From Borrelia hermsii DAH (GTDB lineage Bacteria; Spirochaetota; Spirochaetia; Borreliales; Borreliaceae): a stretch of 64,000 bases of DNA. The stretch's first letter is position 1, and each line of letters begins with the position of its first letter. The notes below the pieces were generated by a model, which was not told the origin of the DNA, ran no database searches, and saw only the letters and a program-made list of their open reading frames with translations. Location of the stretch: positions 1-64,000 of the forward strand of contig NZ_CP073136.1 of the NCBI RefSeq assembly GCF_023035675.1. Reading direction: 5' to 3'. Positions 50,240-60,998 of the stretch are shown in pieces. Made by a program: the position numbers and the translations under genes.

Positions 50240-51004
50240 CTATTTGGCCACCTTATTAACTATATTCAAAAATGAATCGGCCTTTAAAGATGCACCACCA
50301 ATCAACGCTCCATCAATGTCATTTTCCCCCATAAGGCCTCCCACATTATCAACATTAACAGAACCACCATACTGAATAATAATGTCATCTGCTGCTGAGG
50401 TTGAATACAATGATTCAATCTCAAGTCTAATTGCCCTGTGAACCTCTTGTGCCTCTTCTTTTGTTGCGGTTTTTCCAGTTCCAATTGCCCACACAGGCTC
50501 ATAAGCTAAAATTATTCGCTTAAGATCAGATTCAGAAACAGACATTAAGCCTCTTCTAATTTGATTTAAAACAACATCTAAGGTTTTATTATTTTCTCTC
50601 TCCGAAAGAGTTTCCCCAATACAAAGAATTAAATATTTAAATGGATGTTTAAGTCCTGCAAGAATTTTCTTATTTATTACTTCATCAGTATCTCCAAGAT
50701 AAGTCCTACATTCAGAATGACCAAGTATTACGTAATCAACTCCAAATTCTAAAAGCATAGAAGGTGAAATTTCACTTGTTCTTGCTCCACTATTCTCATA
50801 AGACATATTTTGAGCACCAAGAAGAACATTACTTCCCTTAGTAACTTCGCAAACTTTACAAAGAGACGTAAATGCGGGTGTTATCATAATCACAACATCA
50901 TCATTAATATTTTGTACTCCGTCTACAATTTGTTTTGCAACACCTGCAGCCTCTACACTTGTATAGTGCATTTTCCAGTTTCCAGCTAAAAACATCTTTC
51001 TCAT
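50240..51004 (-). CDS. tpiA: Triosephosphate isomerase
   Basis: The 254-residue TIM barrel interconverts the triose phosphates. GNWKMH carries the catalytic Lys, LGHSECR the catalytic His, and [12 protein letters not shown] the catalytic Glu; YGGSVN and [10 protein letters not shown] close the phosphate site. GGAGAAG precedes the ATG, one base after pgk. Confidence 0.97.
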   Translation of the reverse strand: MRKMFLAGNWKMHYTSVEAAGVAKQIVDGVQNINDDVVIMITPAFTSLCKVCEVTKGSNVLLGAQNMSYENSGARTSEISPSMLLEFGVDYVILGHSECRTYLGDTDEVINKKILAGLKHPFKYLILCIGETLSERENNKTLDVVLNQIRRGLMSVSESDLKRIILAYEPVWAIGTGKTATKEEAQEVHRAIRLEIESLYSTSAADDIIIQYGGSVNVDNVGGLMGENDIDGALIGGASLKADSFLNIVNKVAK

Positions 51005-51005
51005 T

Positions 51006-52184
51006 TTACTTCTCCAACACTTTTATGCCTGGCAAAATTTTTCCCTCAAGATACTCAAGAGAAGCACCACCCCCTGTTGAAACATGGGTTATTTTTTCAG
51101 ATAAATTAAACTTATTAACAGCAGCTACTGAATCTCCCCCACCAACAACCGTAATCCCAGAGCAACTAGCCACATATTCTGCAACCTTTGCTGTGCCTTT
51201 AGAAAAAGAATCAAACTCAAAAACTCCAAGGGGTCCATTCCAAATCACAGTCTTTGCACTAACCAGAACTTCCTCAATTTTTCTCAAAGTTTTCTCACCA
51301 ATATCCATTCCAATCTTGCCATCAGGAATATCAATAGCATCAACATACTCAGGAATTGAATCTTCCTTAAATTCACTTGCAACAATATGATCAAGAGGCA
51401 AAATAACTTTTACATCTAATTCCTTTGCCTTCTTTAAAAAAGACGCAGCCACATCAATATATTCATTCTCCAAAAGAGATTTCCCAATAGAATGCCCTTC
51501 TACCTTTAAAAAGGTATATGCCATTCCACCACCAATTACCATTACATTTGATTTTGGCAAAAGGGATTCTAGTACTGCAATTTTTGAAGAAACTTTTGAA
51601 CCGCCAATTATTGAAACAAATGGACTTTCAGGATTTTTTAAAATTTTACCCAAAAACTCATCTTCCTTTTCCATTAAAAATCCACCAACGGCTGGTAAAT
51701 AAGCTGCAAGCCCTGCTGTAGAAGCATGTGCCCTATGAGCAGTTCCAAAAGCATCATTTACAAAAATATCACCATTTTGAGATAATTTTTTTGCAAAATC
51801 ATTACAATTTTCTTCTTCTTGCCTATAAAACCTTATATTTTCAAGTAAAACAACATCTCCATTCTTCATATTAGAAACAGCAGTTGCTACTTCATCACCT
51901 ATGCAATCAGGCAGCATCTTAACATCCTGCCCTAATAATTCTGATAATCTTTTAGCAACAGGCATAAGAGAATATTTAAGATTCCTCTCTCCCTTTGGCC
52001 TACCCAAATGACTCATAAGAACAACTCTGGCTCCTTGAGACTTAAGATACTCTATCGTAGGTAATGCAGCCCTAATCCTAGTATCATCAGTAATGTTCCC
52101 TTCTCTTAAGGGAACATTAAAATCACATCTTACCAAAGCACGCTTACCTGAAAAGTCAAAATCTTTTATCGTTTTTATTGACAT
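51006..52184 (-). CDS. pgk: Phosphoglycerate kinase
   Basis: The 392-residue kinase makes ATP from 1,3-bisphosphoglycerate. [16 protein letters not shown], the hinge segment and GPLGVFE are intact, as is the GGGDSVAAV nucleotide loop near the end. GAGG precedes ATG 52184. It lies 28 bases from gap. Confidence 0.97.
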   Translation of the reverse strand: MSIKTIKDFDFSGKRALVRCDFNVPLREGNITDDTRIRAALPTIEYLKSQGARVVLMSHLGRPKGERNLKYSLMPVAKRLSELLGQDVKMLPDCIGDEVATAVSNMKNGDVVLLENIRFYRQEEENCNDFAKKLSQNGDIFVNDAFGTAHRAHASTAGLAAYLPAVGGFLMEKEDEFLGKILKNPESPFVSIIGGSKVSSKIAVLESLLPKSNVMVIGGGMAYTFLKVEGHSIGKSLLENEYIDVAASFLKKAKELDVKVILPLDHIVASEFKEDSIPEYVDAIDIPDGKIGMDIGEKTLRKIEEVLVSAKTVIWNGPLGVFEFDSFSKGTAKVAEYVASCSGITVVGGGDSVAAVNKFNLSEKITHVSTGGGASLEYLEGKILPGIKVLEK

Positions 52185-52212
52185 TTACAACTACCTCAGG
52201 ATCATTTTTCTC

Positions 52213-53291
<1,079 letters not shown>

Positions 53292-53292
53292 A

Positions 53293-55278
53293 CTATTTTT
53301 TTATAAAAACTGTATATCCTTTTTGAATGTAATCCCTTAAAAGAGCGGGTGATTTCAAAATCCCTCTGGAAATGTAATCGCCAATCTCTTCAATAAAAAT
53401 CTCACCAAGAATATCCGACTTGCTATAACCAATAAAGCTAGAACTATCACTATTGTACTTTAAAGCCCCCTCTTTAAGAACTAAAAAGATATCACCTTCC
53501 TTTACATCATTCACATGACCAAGATTAATGAGAACATCATCTTTCTTAATCTGAAGTATTTCTCCCTTTTTAGGTAAATAATCATTAAAATCTCTAGAGA
53601 AAGAACTTAAAATATCACTTAAATACAGCACTCCTCCCGAATTATAGTCAAAAGTCTTAATTTTAATGCCCGTCTTCCCTGAAAAAATATCTACTCTTAA
53701 ACTAGCCGAATTTTTAAAAACATCTACATCAAGATCAAACATTAAAAATAAATCAAGATTATTACTTCTTGCATAAGAAAATTCTTCAGCAAAACTACTT
53801 ACCAAGTAATCCTTATTTTTATTATAATCAAATCTATAATTAACCACTTCTACATTTAAATTGCGATCAAGTATCCTCTCAGCATACTTTAAAATTAAAT
53901 CATTTGCACCAAAAACTTTATTCTCATTTTGAGTAAAAATACCTACCCTATAAACCGTTTGATTATCATAAAGTTTATTTAAATCACCAATGGTCTTATA
54001 ACCATATCTAAAAAATAAAGAACTCCTAATATCAAATGCAACCACATCATAAAAATCTAAAATTTTAGTATCTGTAACCTTCCTCTGCTCTACCAAATAA
54101 TAGAGCTCCTCATAAGCCATTACATCTAACTTCATAAACTTATAGATCTTAGCAAGTAAAAACCTAGCACTATCATTATCAGGATAAATATCAATAGCAT
54201 TCTTTACATTAAATACTGCTCTATCTAAGTCTAAATTTTTAAAAGCCTTAAATCCATCATTTTCATATCTTTTAGAAATTTCCATATTAGTACCACTATT
54301 TTTTTGAAACGAACTCCTAAAATTAGATACAAAAAAACTTTCCTCAAGAGCTATATTATAAAATTCCAAATCCTTTTTCATACTTTTGGCTCTCTCTAGG
54401 TTTAAAACGGCTTTATCTATCTTCCCAAGCTTCAAATAAGAATAGCCAAGCAAATAATAAAGTTCATCTAAATTTTGATCAACAAGTATTGCCTTTTGAA
54501 GAACATCAGCTGCATCTTCATATTTAGACTGATATAAGTAAACAAGAGCAAGTAAACGGTAAGCATCAACAAGTCCAAAATCTTTATAAGTAGTTTTTAC
54601 TAACATTAAATAATTTTGAGCATATTTCTCAGCAACTCCTAAACTATTAGTCTTAATAGAAAATTCTGCCACCCTTTTATGAAAATCTGGCAAAGAAGTA
54701 AAATTACCCCTCACTTTGTTTATTAAATGCTGTGCCTTATCATTCATGTTTAATTTCTCATAAATGCTCATTAGATGCTCAAACGCATTATAATTTGTCT
54801 GATTATACTCAAGAATAGATAGATAATAATTAGCAGCCGCAACAAATAAACCTTCTTCCTCAAAGATTGAGGCAAGCCCCACTAAAGCATCAATATTGTT
54901 TTTTTGTTTAGCTAAAACTTCTGAATAAAATTTCTTAGCCTGCGTTGTTCCATTATTTTTAAGCAATATATTTGCATAAAGAATTTTATATTCAGTATCA
55001 CCATTTGACATTTTGTAGGCCTTCTCTATAAAAAATTGAGCCTGATTATATATCTTTAATTGATAATAAATTTCTGCTATAAACTTATATGCCTCATAAT
55101 AATTAGGATTAATTTTCACAGCTTCAAGAAGCTCGTCAATAGCATCATAATACTTTTGCATAATATAATATGTTTGCGCCTTTTGATAATACTCGATTGC
55201 AGTTGTAGTAGCACCTATTAAACTCCCAAAATTTAAATTAAAAATCAAAAGAATTGTCAAAAATCTCTTCAAATTCAT
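53293..55278 (-). CDS. Secreted tetratricopeptide-repeat protein
   Basis: The 661-residue protein has a signal peptide (about 1-22) and six or more TPR units across residues 27-300 (for example YYEAYKFIAEIYYQLKIYNQA and ELYYLLGYSYLKLGKIDKAV), another pair near 340-390, and a beta-rich C-terminal domain (about 430-661) without known motif. It overlaps the CorC gene by 4 bases (ATGA) and is preceded by GAAGGAAAG. TPR proteins are scaffolds; the partner is unknown. It is the BB_0058 orthologue by position. Confidence 0.8.
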   Translation of the reverse strand: MNLKRFLTILLIFNLNFGSLIGATTTAIEYYQKAQTYYIMQKYYDAIDELLEAVKINPNYYEAYKFIAEIYYQLKIYNQAQFFIEKAYKMSNGDTEYKILYANILLKNNGTTQAKKFYSEVLAKQKNNIDALVGLASIFEEEGLFVAAANYYLSILEYNQTNYNAFEHLMSIYEKLNMNDKAQHLINKVRGNFTSLPDFHKRVAEFSIKTNSLGVAEKYAQNYLMLVKTTYKDFGLVDAYRLLALVYLYQSKYEDAADVLQKAILVDQNLDELYYLLGYSYLKLGKIDKAVLNLERAKSMKKDLEFYNIALEESFFVSNFRSSFQKNSGTNMEISKRYENDGFKAFKNLDLDRAVFNVKNAIDIYPDNDSARFLLAKIYKFMKLDVMAYEELYYLVEQRKVTDTKILDFYDVVAFDIRSSLFFRYGYKTIGDLNKLYDNQTVYRVGIFTQNENKVFGANDLILKYAERILDRNLNVEVVNYRFDYNKNKDYLVSSFAEEFSYARSNNLDLFLMFDLDVDVFKNSASLRVDIFSGKTGIKIKTFDYNSGGVLYLSDILSSFSRDFNDYLPKKGEILQIKKDDVLINLGHVNDVKEGDIFLVLKEGALKYNSDSSSFIGYSKSDILGEIFIEEIGDYISRGILKSPALLRDYIQKGYTVFIKK

Positions 55279-56051
55279 AAACTTTCCTTCTGGGAAATTT
55301 TTATTACTTTAATATTTCTTTGATGCATATTTTTAATGGTAAATGTCAAATTATTATATTTTATATTCTCATTTTTCAAAGGAATTCTTCCAAATAGATC
55401 GTAAACAAATCCCCCAAGAGTATCAAAATCCCCATCTGGAAGACTCAGTCCAAGTTTTTCATTTAAATCTTCAATTAAAACTCTAGCAGTACAAAGATAA
55501 CTTCCATCATCAAGGGGCACTATCTCATCAAGTTCATTATCAAACTCATCTTGAATATCCCCCACAATCTCCTCAAGAATATCTTCAAGTGTAACAAGAC
55601 CTGAAACTCCTCCATATTCATCAACTACAATAGCAATATGAACATGATTCTCTTGGAACTCTTTTAAGAGTGAATCAATTTTCTTGCTCTCAGGAACAAA
55701 CATAACCTTTCGCATAATATCCCTTAGATCTATTTCATAAAAATCTTTTTTCCACATATGCAAAAGTATATCTTTCGTATGGATTATCCCAATAATATCA
55801 TCTATTGTTTCCCTATAAACGGGAAATCTTGAATGATTACTAGATGTTACAACTTTTAAAATTTCATCTTTGCTTACAGAATAATCAACAAAAACTACAC
55901 TTATTCTTGGAATCATAATTTCTTTCACAATTGTTTCTTTAAGAGAATTAAAATTCTTAAGCAAAGATGTTTCAAATCTCGACTTTTCCTCAATATTCTT
56001 ATCATCATCCCTTTTTATTTTTTTATTTTTAAAACTCAAAAACTTGAACAT
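55275..56051 (-). CDS. CorC-type CBS-domain protein
   Basis: The 258-residue cytosolic protein has paired CBS domains (about 45-170; PRISVVFVDYS, RFPVYRETIDDIIGIIHTKD, VVDEYGGVSGLVTLEDILEEIVGDI) and a C-terminal CorC_HlyC domain (about 175-258; FDTLGGFVYDLFGRIP). It lacks the DUF21 membrane domain found in longer relatives. A role in divalent-cation efflux is inferred from the family. ATG 56051 overlaps the ybeY stop by one base. Confidence 0.85.
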   Translation of the reverse strand: MFKFLSFKNKKIKRDDDKNIEEKSRFETSLLKNFNSLKETIVKEIMIPRISVVFVDYSVSKDEILKVVTSSNHSRFPVYRETIDDIIGIIHTKDILLHMWKKDFYEIDLRDIMRKVMFVPESKKIDSLLKEFQENHVHIAIVVDEYGGVSGLVTLEDILEEIVGDIQDEFDNELDEIVPLDDGSYLCTARVLIEDLNEKLGLSLPDGDFDTLGGFVYDLFGRIPLKNENIKYNNLTFTIKNMHQRNIKVIKISQKESL

Positions 56052-56497
56052 CAAAATACCCTTCTGGTTTCTCTTAAAACTTTTTCCTGAATAACTAACA
56101 TCTCCTCATTTTGAAAGTCATTTGTCTCATGAGTATATCCTATTAAATGCAAAATACCATGTATAGTATTTCTTTGAAGCTCATCGTACATTTCAACATT
56201 AAATTCCAAAGAACTAAACTCTAAGTATTCAAGCGATATTATAAGATCGCCTTGTATTTTATGATTTATTTGTCCATTCTCTTCAAGATAATTAAAAGAT
56301 AGAACATCAGTAGGCTCGGATTTCTGTCTAAATGCACTATTTAACTTCTGAATGTACTCATTGTTGCACAGGACAACAGAAAGTTCATATTCTTCAATAC
56401 AAAGAAAATTTAGAACAGATAAAATAAAATTATAATAAGCATCCCAATGTTTAAACTCAACACCCTCTGCCCATAAATTTAACTCTTCTTTTATCAA
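56051..56497 (-). CDS. ybeY: Endoribonuclease YbeY (rRNA maturation)
   Basis: The 148-residue metalloenzyme takes part in 16S rRNA 3'-end maturation and ribosome quality control. The zinc motif H-x3-H-x5-H is intact in [11 protein letters not shown], although the usual Asp before the last His is Thr. TDVLSFNY is also conserved. The start is TTG 56497 with AGGA about 10 bases upstream; no ATG is available. Confidence 0.9.
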   Translation of the reverse strand: MIKEELNLWAEGVEFKHWDAYYNFILSVLNFLCIEEYELSVVLCNNEYIQKLNSAFRQKSEPTDVLSFNYLEENGQINHKIQGDLIISLEYLEFSSLEFNVEMYDELQRNTIHGILHLIGYTHETNDFQNEEMLVIQEKVLRETRRVF

Positions 56498-56585
56498 TTC
56501 ACTATATCCTAGAACAATTATAACTTAAAAAAATATTATATAAACAGACAAGATTTCAATTTTTTATTAAAACCCTTTATACATA

Positions 56586-56939
56586 CTAAACTTTAAATAA
56601 ATCTTTAATTGCATCTTCAAAAGAATCTTTTTGAATAAAACCAACAGAAACCTTTGGTTTGCCTCCAACAGGCACAAAAATAATGGTAGGAAGACTTTGA
56701 ACACCAAGCACCATAGAAACTTCCTGCTCCTTATCAGTATCGACTTTATAAAAATCAATCTTATCTCCATATTCTTTTGAAAGTTCATCATAAATCGGAG
56801 CAAGCATTTTGCATGGACCACACCAATCAGCATAAAAATCAATTATTGCAGGTTTTTTACCCTTAAAATCCCATTCTTTATTATTTTTATAATCAAAAAC
56901 CTTATCGATAAATTCCTGCTTAGTCAAACTAATTACCAT
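56586..56939 (-). CDS. trxA: Thioredoxin
   Basis: The 117-residue thioredoxin has the active site WCGPC with Cys40 and Cys43, and the cis-Pro loop QSLPTIIF. It is a cytosolic disulfide reductase. AGGAG lies before ATG 56939. It diverges from rsmE over 73 bases. Confidence 0.96.
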   Translation of the reverse strand: MVISLTKQEFIDKVFDYKNNKEWDFKGKKPAIIDFYADWCGPCKMLAPIYDELSKEYGDKIDFYKVDTDKEQEVSMVLGVQSLPTIIFVPVGGKPKVSVGFIQKDSFEDAIKDLFKV

Positions 56940-57012
56940 ATTTTCTCCTAATTCAATCGATTTTTAATTATAACATAAATACAATATAATTAATAAGGAA
57001 TTAGATACAGGA

Positions 57013-57735
57013 ATGAACTTGATATTAATAAACCCAGATGAATTTGAAAATGGACTTATGCTCAATGACTTAAGAGTAAAACACATTAATGAAATATTAA
57101 AACTTAAAAATAATGAGACATTTAAATTTGGCATTCTTGGAGAAGAACACATTTACTCATGCATATACCAAAAAGATACAAAGCTTTTTTTTAAAAAACA
57201 TCATAAAATAGCAAAATCAAATAAGCTAAAAAAGTTAAAAGTAATAATTGGTTTAGTACGGCCAATTGCAGCAAAAAGAATAATCACACACCTTGGAAGC
57301 ATTGGGATATCTGAAATTATTTTTTTTAATGCTTTACTTAGTGAAAAATCCTATTCATGTTCCAAGCTCTTTAAAAAAAAAGAATATGAAAAATATCTAA
57401 TAGAAGGTGCTATGCAAGGTGGAATTACCTACATACCAAAAGTCAACATTATTAACAATCTCATAGAAGTTCTAAACAATACAGAATATGATAAATCTGA
57501 TACCACAAAAATATTACTTGAGAGAGAAAGCAAGAACAAATTAGTTGATCTAAATATAGAAACAAAGAATACCGTTGTTATTATCGGGCCAGAGAGAGGA
57601 TTTATAACAAAAGAAATAAATTTAATCAAAGAATATGATTTTAATGCATATAACATTTCATCAAATATTTTAAGAACAGAAACAGCTACAATCGTAGCAT
57701 CCACTATTATCACATCAAAAATGAATAGTAAATAA
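57013..57735 (+). CDS. rsmE: 16S rRNA (uracil(1498)-N3)-methyltransferase
   Basis: The 240-residue SPOUT methylase has an N-terminal PUA-like domain and the knot motifs GPERGFITKEI and ILRTETATIVA. It methylates 16S rRNA U1498. GGA lies just before the ATG. It is convergent with the PASTA gene. Confidence 0.9.
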   Translation: MNLILINPDEFENGLMLNDLRVKHINEILKLKNNETFKFGILGEEHIYSCIYQKDTKLFFKKHHKIAKSNKLKKLKVIIGLVRPIAAKRIITHLGSIGISEIIFFNALLSEKSYSCSKLFKKKEYEKYLIEGAMQGGITYIPKVNIINNLIEVLNNTEYDKSDTTKILLERESKNKLVDLNIETKNTVVIIGPERGFITKEINLIKEYDFNAYNISSNILRTETATIVASTIITSKMNSK

Positions 57736-57769
57736 TACTTTTAAGAAACATTCAAGTTAAATTCAGCAC

Positions 57770-58828
57770 TCAATTTACTACTGTCTGATTCACAAGCCTA
57801 TCATAAATATAAAGTTCAATTATCGAACCTTTTAATGCTTCATACGGCAATTTAATAAGTCCGCCCCTAGATCTAAAAGAATAAAGTAAAGAACTATTTC
57901 CATTAGAATCCTTTACTTTAACCATTATATCTACACTAGATGGATATATATCTAATTTATAAGTCAAGATCCCAAAAATACCTGTACCATTATTTTTTGG
58001 TTCATTAATAGTAATTGTTAATTTATCTAAATTTTCGACCTTACTACCGGGAGATAAAGATTGAAAAATAACACTTCCAAAATCACTCCCAGTTGACAAA
58101 TTCACATCAAAATTAATTTCATCATTTAAAAGAGAAATAATCGCATCTTTATAATAAAGTCCAACATAATTTTTTACATATCTAGTAGGGGCTTCTTCTT
58201 GACCCTTACTTACTAAAAATTGAAGGTCAACTAAACTTGCAATCTTAGTACCTGGAGATGGTTCCTGCCGGATTATTGTCCCCTTTGAAAGGGTGCTCTC
58301 AATTTCAATGGGTTTTAACAAATGATAAAGTATCCTATTATTGTTAATTGAATTAGCTTTTAAATTAATAAGCACATCATCAATATTTTTTCCAATAAAA
58401 TTATCAACCTTATTGATCACAGCCCCTTTACTAATAAAGATCTTAACCTTACTATCAAGCCTTAAAACAGTACCTGCCTTAGGACTTTGATCTATTACCT
58501 TCCCCTTATCAAGAGAGGTTGATGAAAATTTAAGCTCAACATAAGGAATAAGCTCTTTATCTTGAAGCTCAGTAATTGCATCTTCAATATAAAGTCCACT
58601 AAGATTTGGAACAACAACAATATCACTGCCCTTTAAAAAAATAAAAAATATCGCACACGAAATAATTAAAGAACCAAAAATAGTAAGTACTAAACCATTA
58701 GCTACATGCTTGGGCAAAGTGGGAATTTTGCTATCAAAATTTAAGTCATGTTCATGCAAATTATTCCTATTATTTAGATTTTTACTATCTAAAAACAATT
58801 TATTATGTGGTAGTTTATTATCACTCAA
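57770..58828 (-). CDS. Membrane-anchored PASTA-domain protein without kinase
   Basis: The 352-residue protein has a cytosolic tail, one helix (about 45-68), three PASTA repeats (starting near VVVPNLSGLYIEDAI, KVDNFIGKNIDDVLI and YVKNYVGLYYKDAI) and a beta-rich end. PASTA domains bind peptidoglycan, and elsewhere usually sit on Ser/Thr kinases or PBPs; neither is attached here. The start is TTG 58828 with AGGAG about 11 bases upstream. It precedes fmt by position in the same orientation. Confidence 0.83.
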   Translation of the reverse strand: MSDNKLPHNKLFLDSKNLNNRNNLHEHDLNFDSKIPTLPKHVANGLVLTIFGSLIISCAIFFIFLKGSDIVVVPNLSGLYIEDAITELQDKELIPYVELKFSSTSLDKGKVIDQSPKAGTVLRLDSKVKIFISKGAVINKVDNFIGKNIDDVLINLKANSINNNRILYHLLKPIEIESTLSKGTIIRQEPSPGTKIASLVDLQFLVSKGQEEAPTRYVKNYVGLYYKDAIISLLNDEINFDVNLSTGSDFGSVIFQSLSPGSKVENLDKLTITINEPKNNGTGIFGILTYKLDIYPSSVDIMVKVKDSNGNSSLLYSFRSRGGLIKLPYEALKGSIIELYIYDRLVNQTVVN

Positions 58829-58856
58829 TACTATATCATCTCCTTATGTTTAATCT

Positions 58857-59786
58857 TTAAGAAAAAATTTTACCTATTAAATCTCTATTTCCATTATAAA
58901 AAGACTTATAATCCATAACCTTTCTCCCAGCTCTTTGGAGCTCTAATAGCAATAAAATTCCATCTCCCGTCTTAACCAAAATACCTCTACTAGGATCAAA
59001 CAAAATAATTTTTCCTATTGCTTGATCACTATAATCATTAGTCCTTATAAAATCAGCTCTATGAAAAATAATTTCATCATCATCAAGCTTAGCTCTTGCA
59101 AGTGGCCAAGGATTGCACGCATTAATCTTATTCTTAATCTCAAATGCACTCAAATTAAAATCAAGAATTCTATGTTGCTTATTGAAAAAAGAACAATATG
59201 TTGCCTGTCTTGAATCTTGCTCAATTCCAATATTTCCTTTATCTAGTTTACTTAAAGCTTCCAAAACAAGATTAAAGCTATTTAAAGAAACATACCTGAA
59301 AATATCAGCACTTGTATTAAAGCTTTTTATTTCAAACTGACTCTGTGATAAAATATTACCACTATCCATCTCTAAAGCCATTTTTTGCACAGTAATCCCA
59401 CCAACAGTATCACCATTTAAAATAGCGGTTTGAATAGGAGAAGGTCCTCTATACTTTGGCAAAAGAGAGGGGTGAACATTAATACAACCCATTGGAAAAA
59501 TATCCAGAAATTCTTGCCTAAATATCTTTCCATAAGAAAAAACCAACATAAGATCAGGATTTAACCTCTTAACTATTTCTACTACATCGGAATTAAGTAC
59601 AACAGGATCTAAAACAGTAATATTCCTATTAGTAGCTTCCACCTTAATGTCATTGGCTCTTAAAAAAAGACCGCGGCCACTAGGCTTATCAGGTGCAGTT
59701 AGCACACCAACTACATTATGCTGGTCTGCGACTTTCTTTAAAACCTCTAAAGCAATACTCTCAGAACTTGCAAAAAAAATCCTCAA
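58857..59786 (-). CDS. fmt: Methionyl-tRNA formyltransferase
   Basis: The 309-residue enzyme formylates initiator Met-tRNA. HPSLLPKYRGPSPIQ and the GDTVGGIT block carry the catalytic residues, and CNPWPLA links to the C-terminal domain. The start is TTG 59786, overlapping the def stop by 4 bases, with GGAGG 11 bases upstream. fmt and def are the classical formyl-cycle pair. Confidence 0.95.
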   Translation of the reverse strand: MRIFFASSESIALEVLKKVADQHNVVGVLTAPDKPSGRGLFLRANDIKVEATNRNITVLDPVVLNSDVVEIVKRLNPDLMLVFSYGKIFRQEFLDIFPMGCINVHPSLLPKYRGPSPIQTAILNGDTVGGITVQKMALEMDSGNILSQSQFEIKSFNTSADIFRYVSLNSFNLVLEALSKLDKGNIGIEQDSRQATYCSFFNKQHRILDFNLSAFEIKNKINACNPWPLARAKLDDDEIIFHRADFIRTNDYSDQAIGKIILFDPSRGILVKTGDGILLLLELQRAGRKVMDYKSFYNGNRDLIGKIFS

Positions 59787-60280
59787 GTCTTAACAAGCCT
59801 CCTTCCTTTCATATAAGGCTTCAACAATTTATTCCTAAGTTTATCTTCATAATAATCAATAAAAAGCACGCCTTTTAAATGATCCATCTCATGCTGAACA
59901 ACCCTAGCTAAAAGACTTGAACTTTCAATCTTAAAAAACTTACCATTCTCATCATAAGCCTCAACCGTAATAGATTTAGGCCTTAAGAGATCATAATAAA
60001 CTCCAGGAATACTCAAACAACCTTCTTTATAAACACTAAGTTCAAAAGAAGTTTCCGTTATCAAAGGATTAATAAAAACTAAAGGTTTAGACATTACATT
60101 TTCTCTAACCACAAAAATAGACAAATCGAGCCCTACTTGAGGAGCCGCTAAACCAACACCCTTATTAATATCCATTAAATTTACCATTTTAAAAGCAATA
60201 TTTCTAAGTTCATCATCAATATTTAAAACTGCTTTTGTCTTTACTCGCAGTAAATCATCAGGATAAAAAACTATTTCCAT
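59783..60280 (-). CDS. def: Peptide deformylase
   Basis: The 165-residue metalloenzyme removes the N-formyl group. All three boxes are intact: GVGLAAPQVG, EGCLSIPG and HEMDH. ATG 60280 (MEIVFYPDDLLRVKT) is chosen because GAGGG lies 5 bases upstream and the family begins here; the frame extends to a TTG at 60307 without such support. Confidence 0.96.
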   Translation of the reverse strand: MEIVFYPDDLLRVKTKAVLNIDDELRNIAFKMVNLMDINKGVGLAAPQVGLDLSIFVVRENVMSKPLVFINPLITETSFELSVYKEGCLSIPGVYYDLLRPKSITVEAYDENGKFFKIESSSLLARVVQHEMDHLKGVLFIDYYEDKLRNKLLKPYMKGRRLVKT

Positions 60281-60308
60281 AAAACCCTCAAAAAAATTTA
60301 AACTCAAA

Positions 60309-60998
60309 CTATGACTTTATCTGTCCAAAAAGCTTCCATTCCTCGTTCTCTGCTTCTGAGAAATAAATACTACCTTTCCTAGACTTAGGAAAAGCGTAAA
60401 GTTTACCCTCTTTTTCATCTTTAAATACTAAAAACTCCTTAAGCTCTATTTTTGAAGGAAGAAGTTTTTTGTCTTGACCATTCATTCTGAATCTCCAATG
60501 GCCATCCAATGTTTTATAAAAAAAAACCTTGTCATCAAGAGTATTAATTTCATAATTATTCTTTTTCTGCACAATATCATCTAATTTAAAAACTCCTAAA
60601 GCATAATTTAAAAACTCTTGATTGCACTGAACAGTATCTTTAATAGAACCAACATACGCGGCCTTAATTTGTTCACTCTTAGAATCAACAAAAAATAAGG
60701 TAGGGCTTCTTTTCAAATTAATCTCACCAAAAATTTCATTATTCACATCAATAATTAAAAAAACATTGTTCTTAGCAATAGCTTTAAGAATTTTATCATC
60801 TTCAAACGACTTCAAAAAATCCTTTATCAAATTATCTTTAATATCTCTTCCAACCAATATTAAAACATTTTTACGTAAATTTCGTGCCTCATCTATAGCC
60901 TCCTTATAAGAATTGTGAAAAATAACATCCGATGAAAGCGAAAATAAATGCACAAAACCAAAAGCAATAAATATTATAAATAAGCTTAAAAATCTCAT
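60309..60998 (-). CDS. Secreted thioredoxin-fold protein without CxxC
   Basis: The 229-residue protein has a signal peptide (about 1-20) and a thioredoxin-like N-terminal half: YKEAIDEARNLRKNVLILVG, IIDVNNE and RSPTLFFVD match a Trx strand-helix-cis-Pro order. The active-site cysteines are absent (VGRDIKDN), so redox activity is unlikely. The C-terminal half is unassigned. It overlaps pepP by 4 bases. It is the BB_0066 orthologue by position. Confidence 0.68.
   Translation of the reverse strand: MRFLSLFIIFIAFGFVHLFSLSSDVIFHNSYKEAIDEARNLRKNVLILVGRDIKDNLIKDFLKSFEDDKILKAIAKNNVFLIIDVNNEIFGEINLKRSPTLFFVDSKSEQIKAAYVGSIKDTVQCNQEFLNYALGVFKLDDIVQKKNNYEINTLDDKVFFYKTLDGHWRFRMNGQDKKLLPSKIELKEFLVFKDEKEGKLYAFPKSRKGSIYFSEAENEEWKLFGQIKS

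Noticed and set aside
56567..56842. Overlapping frame inside trxA
   Set aside because: It lies in another frame of an intact thioredoxin gene and has no start signal.
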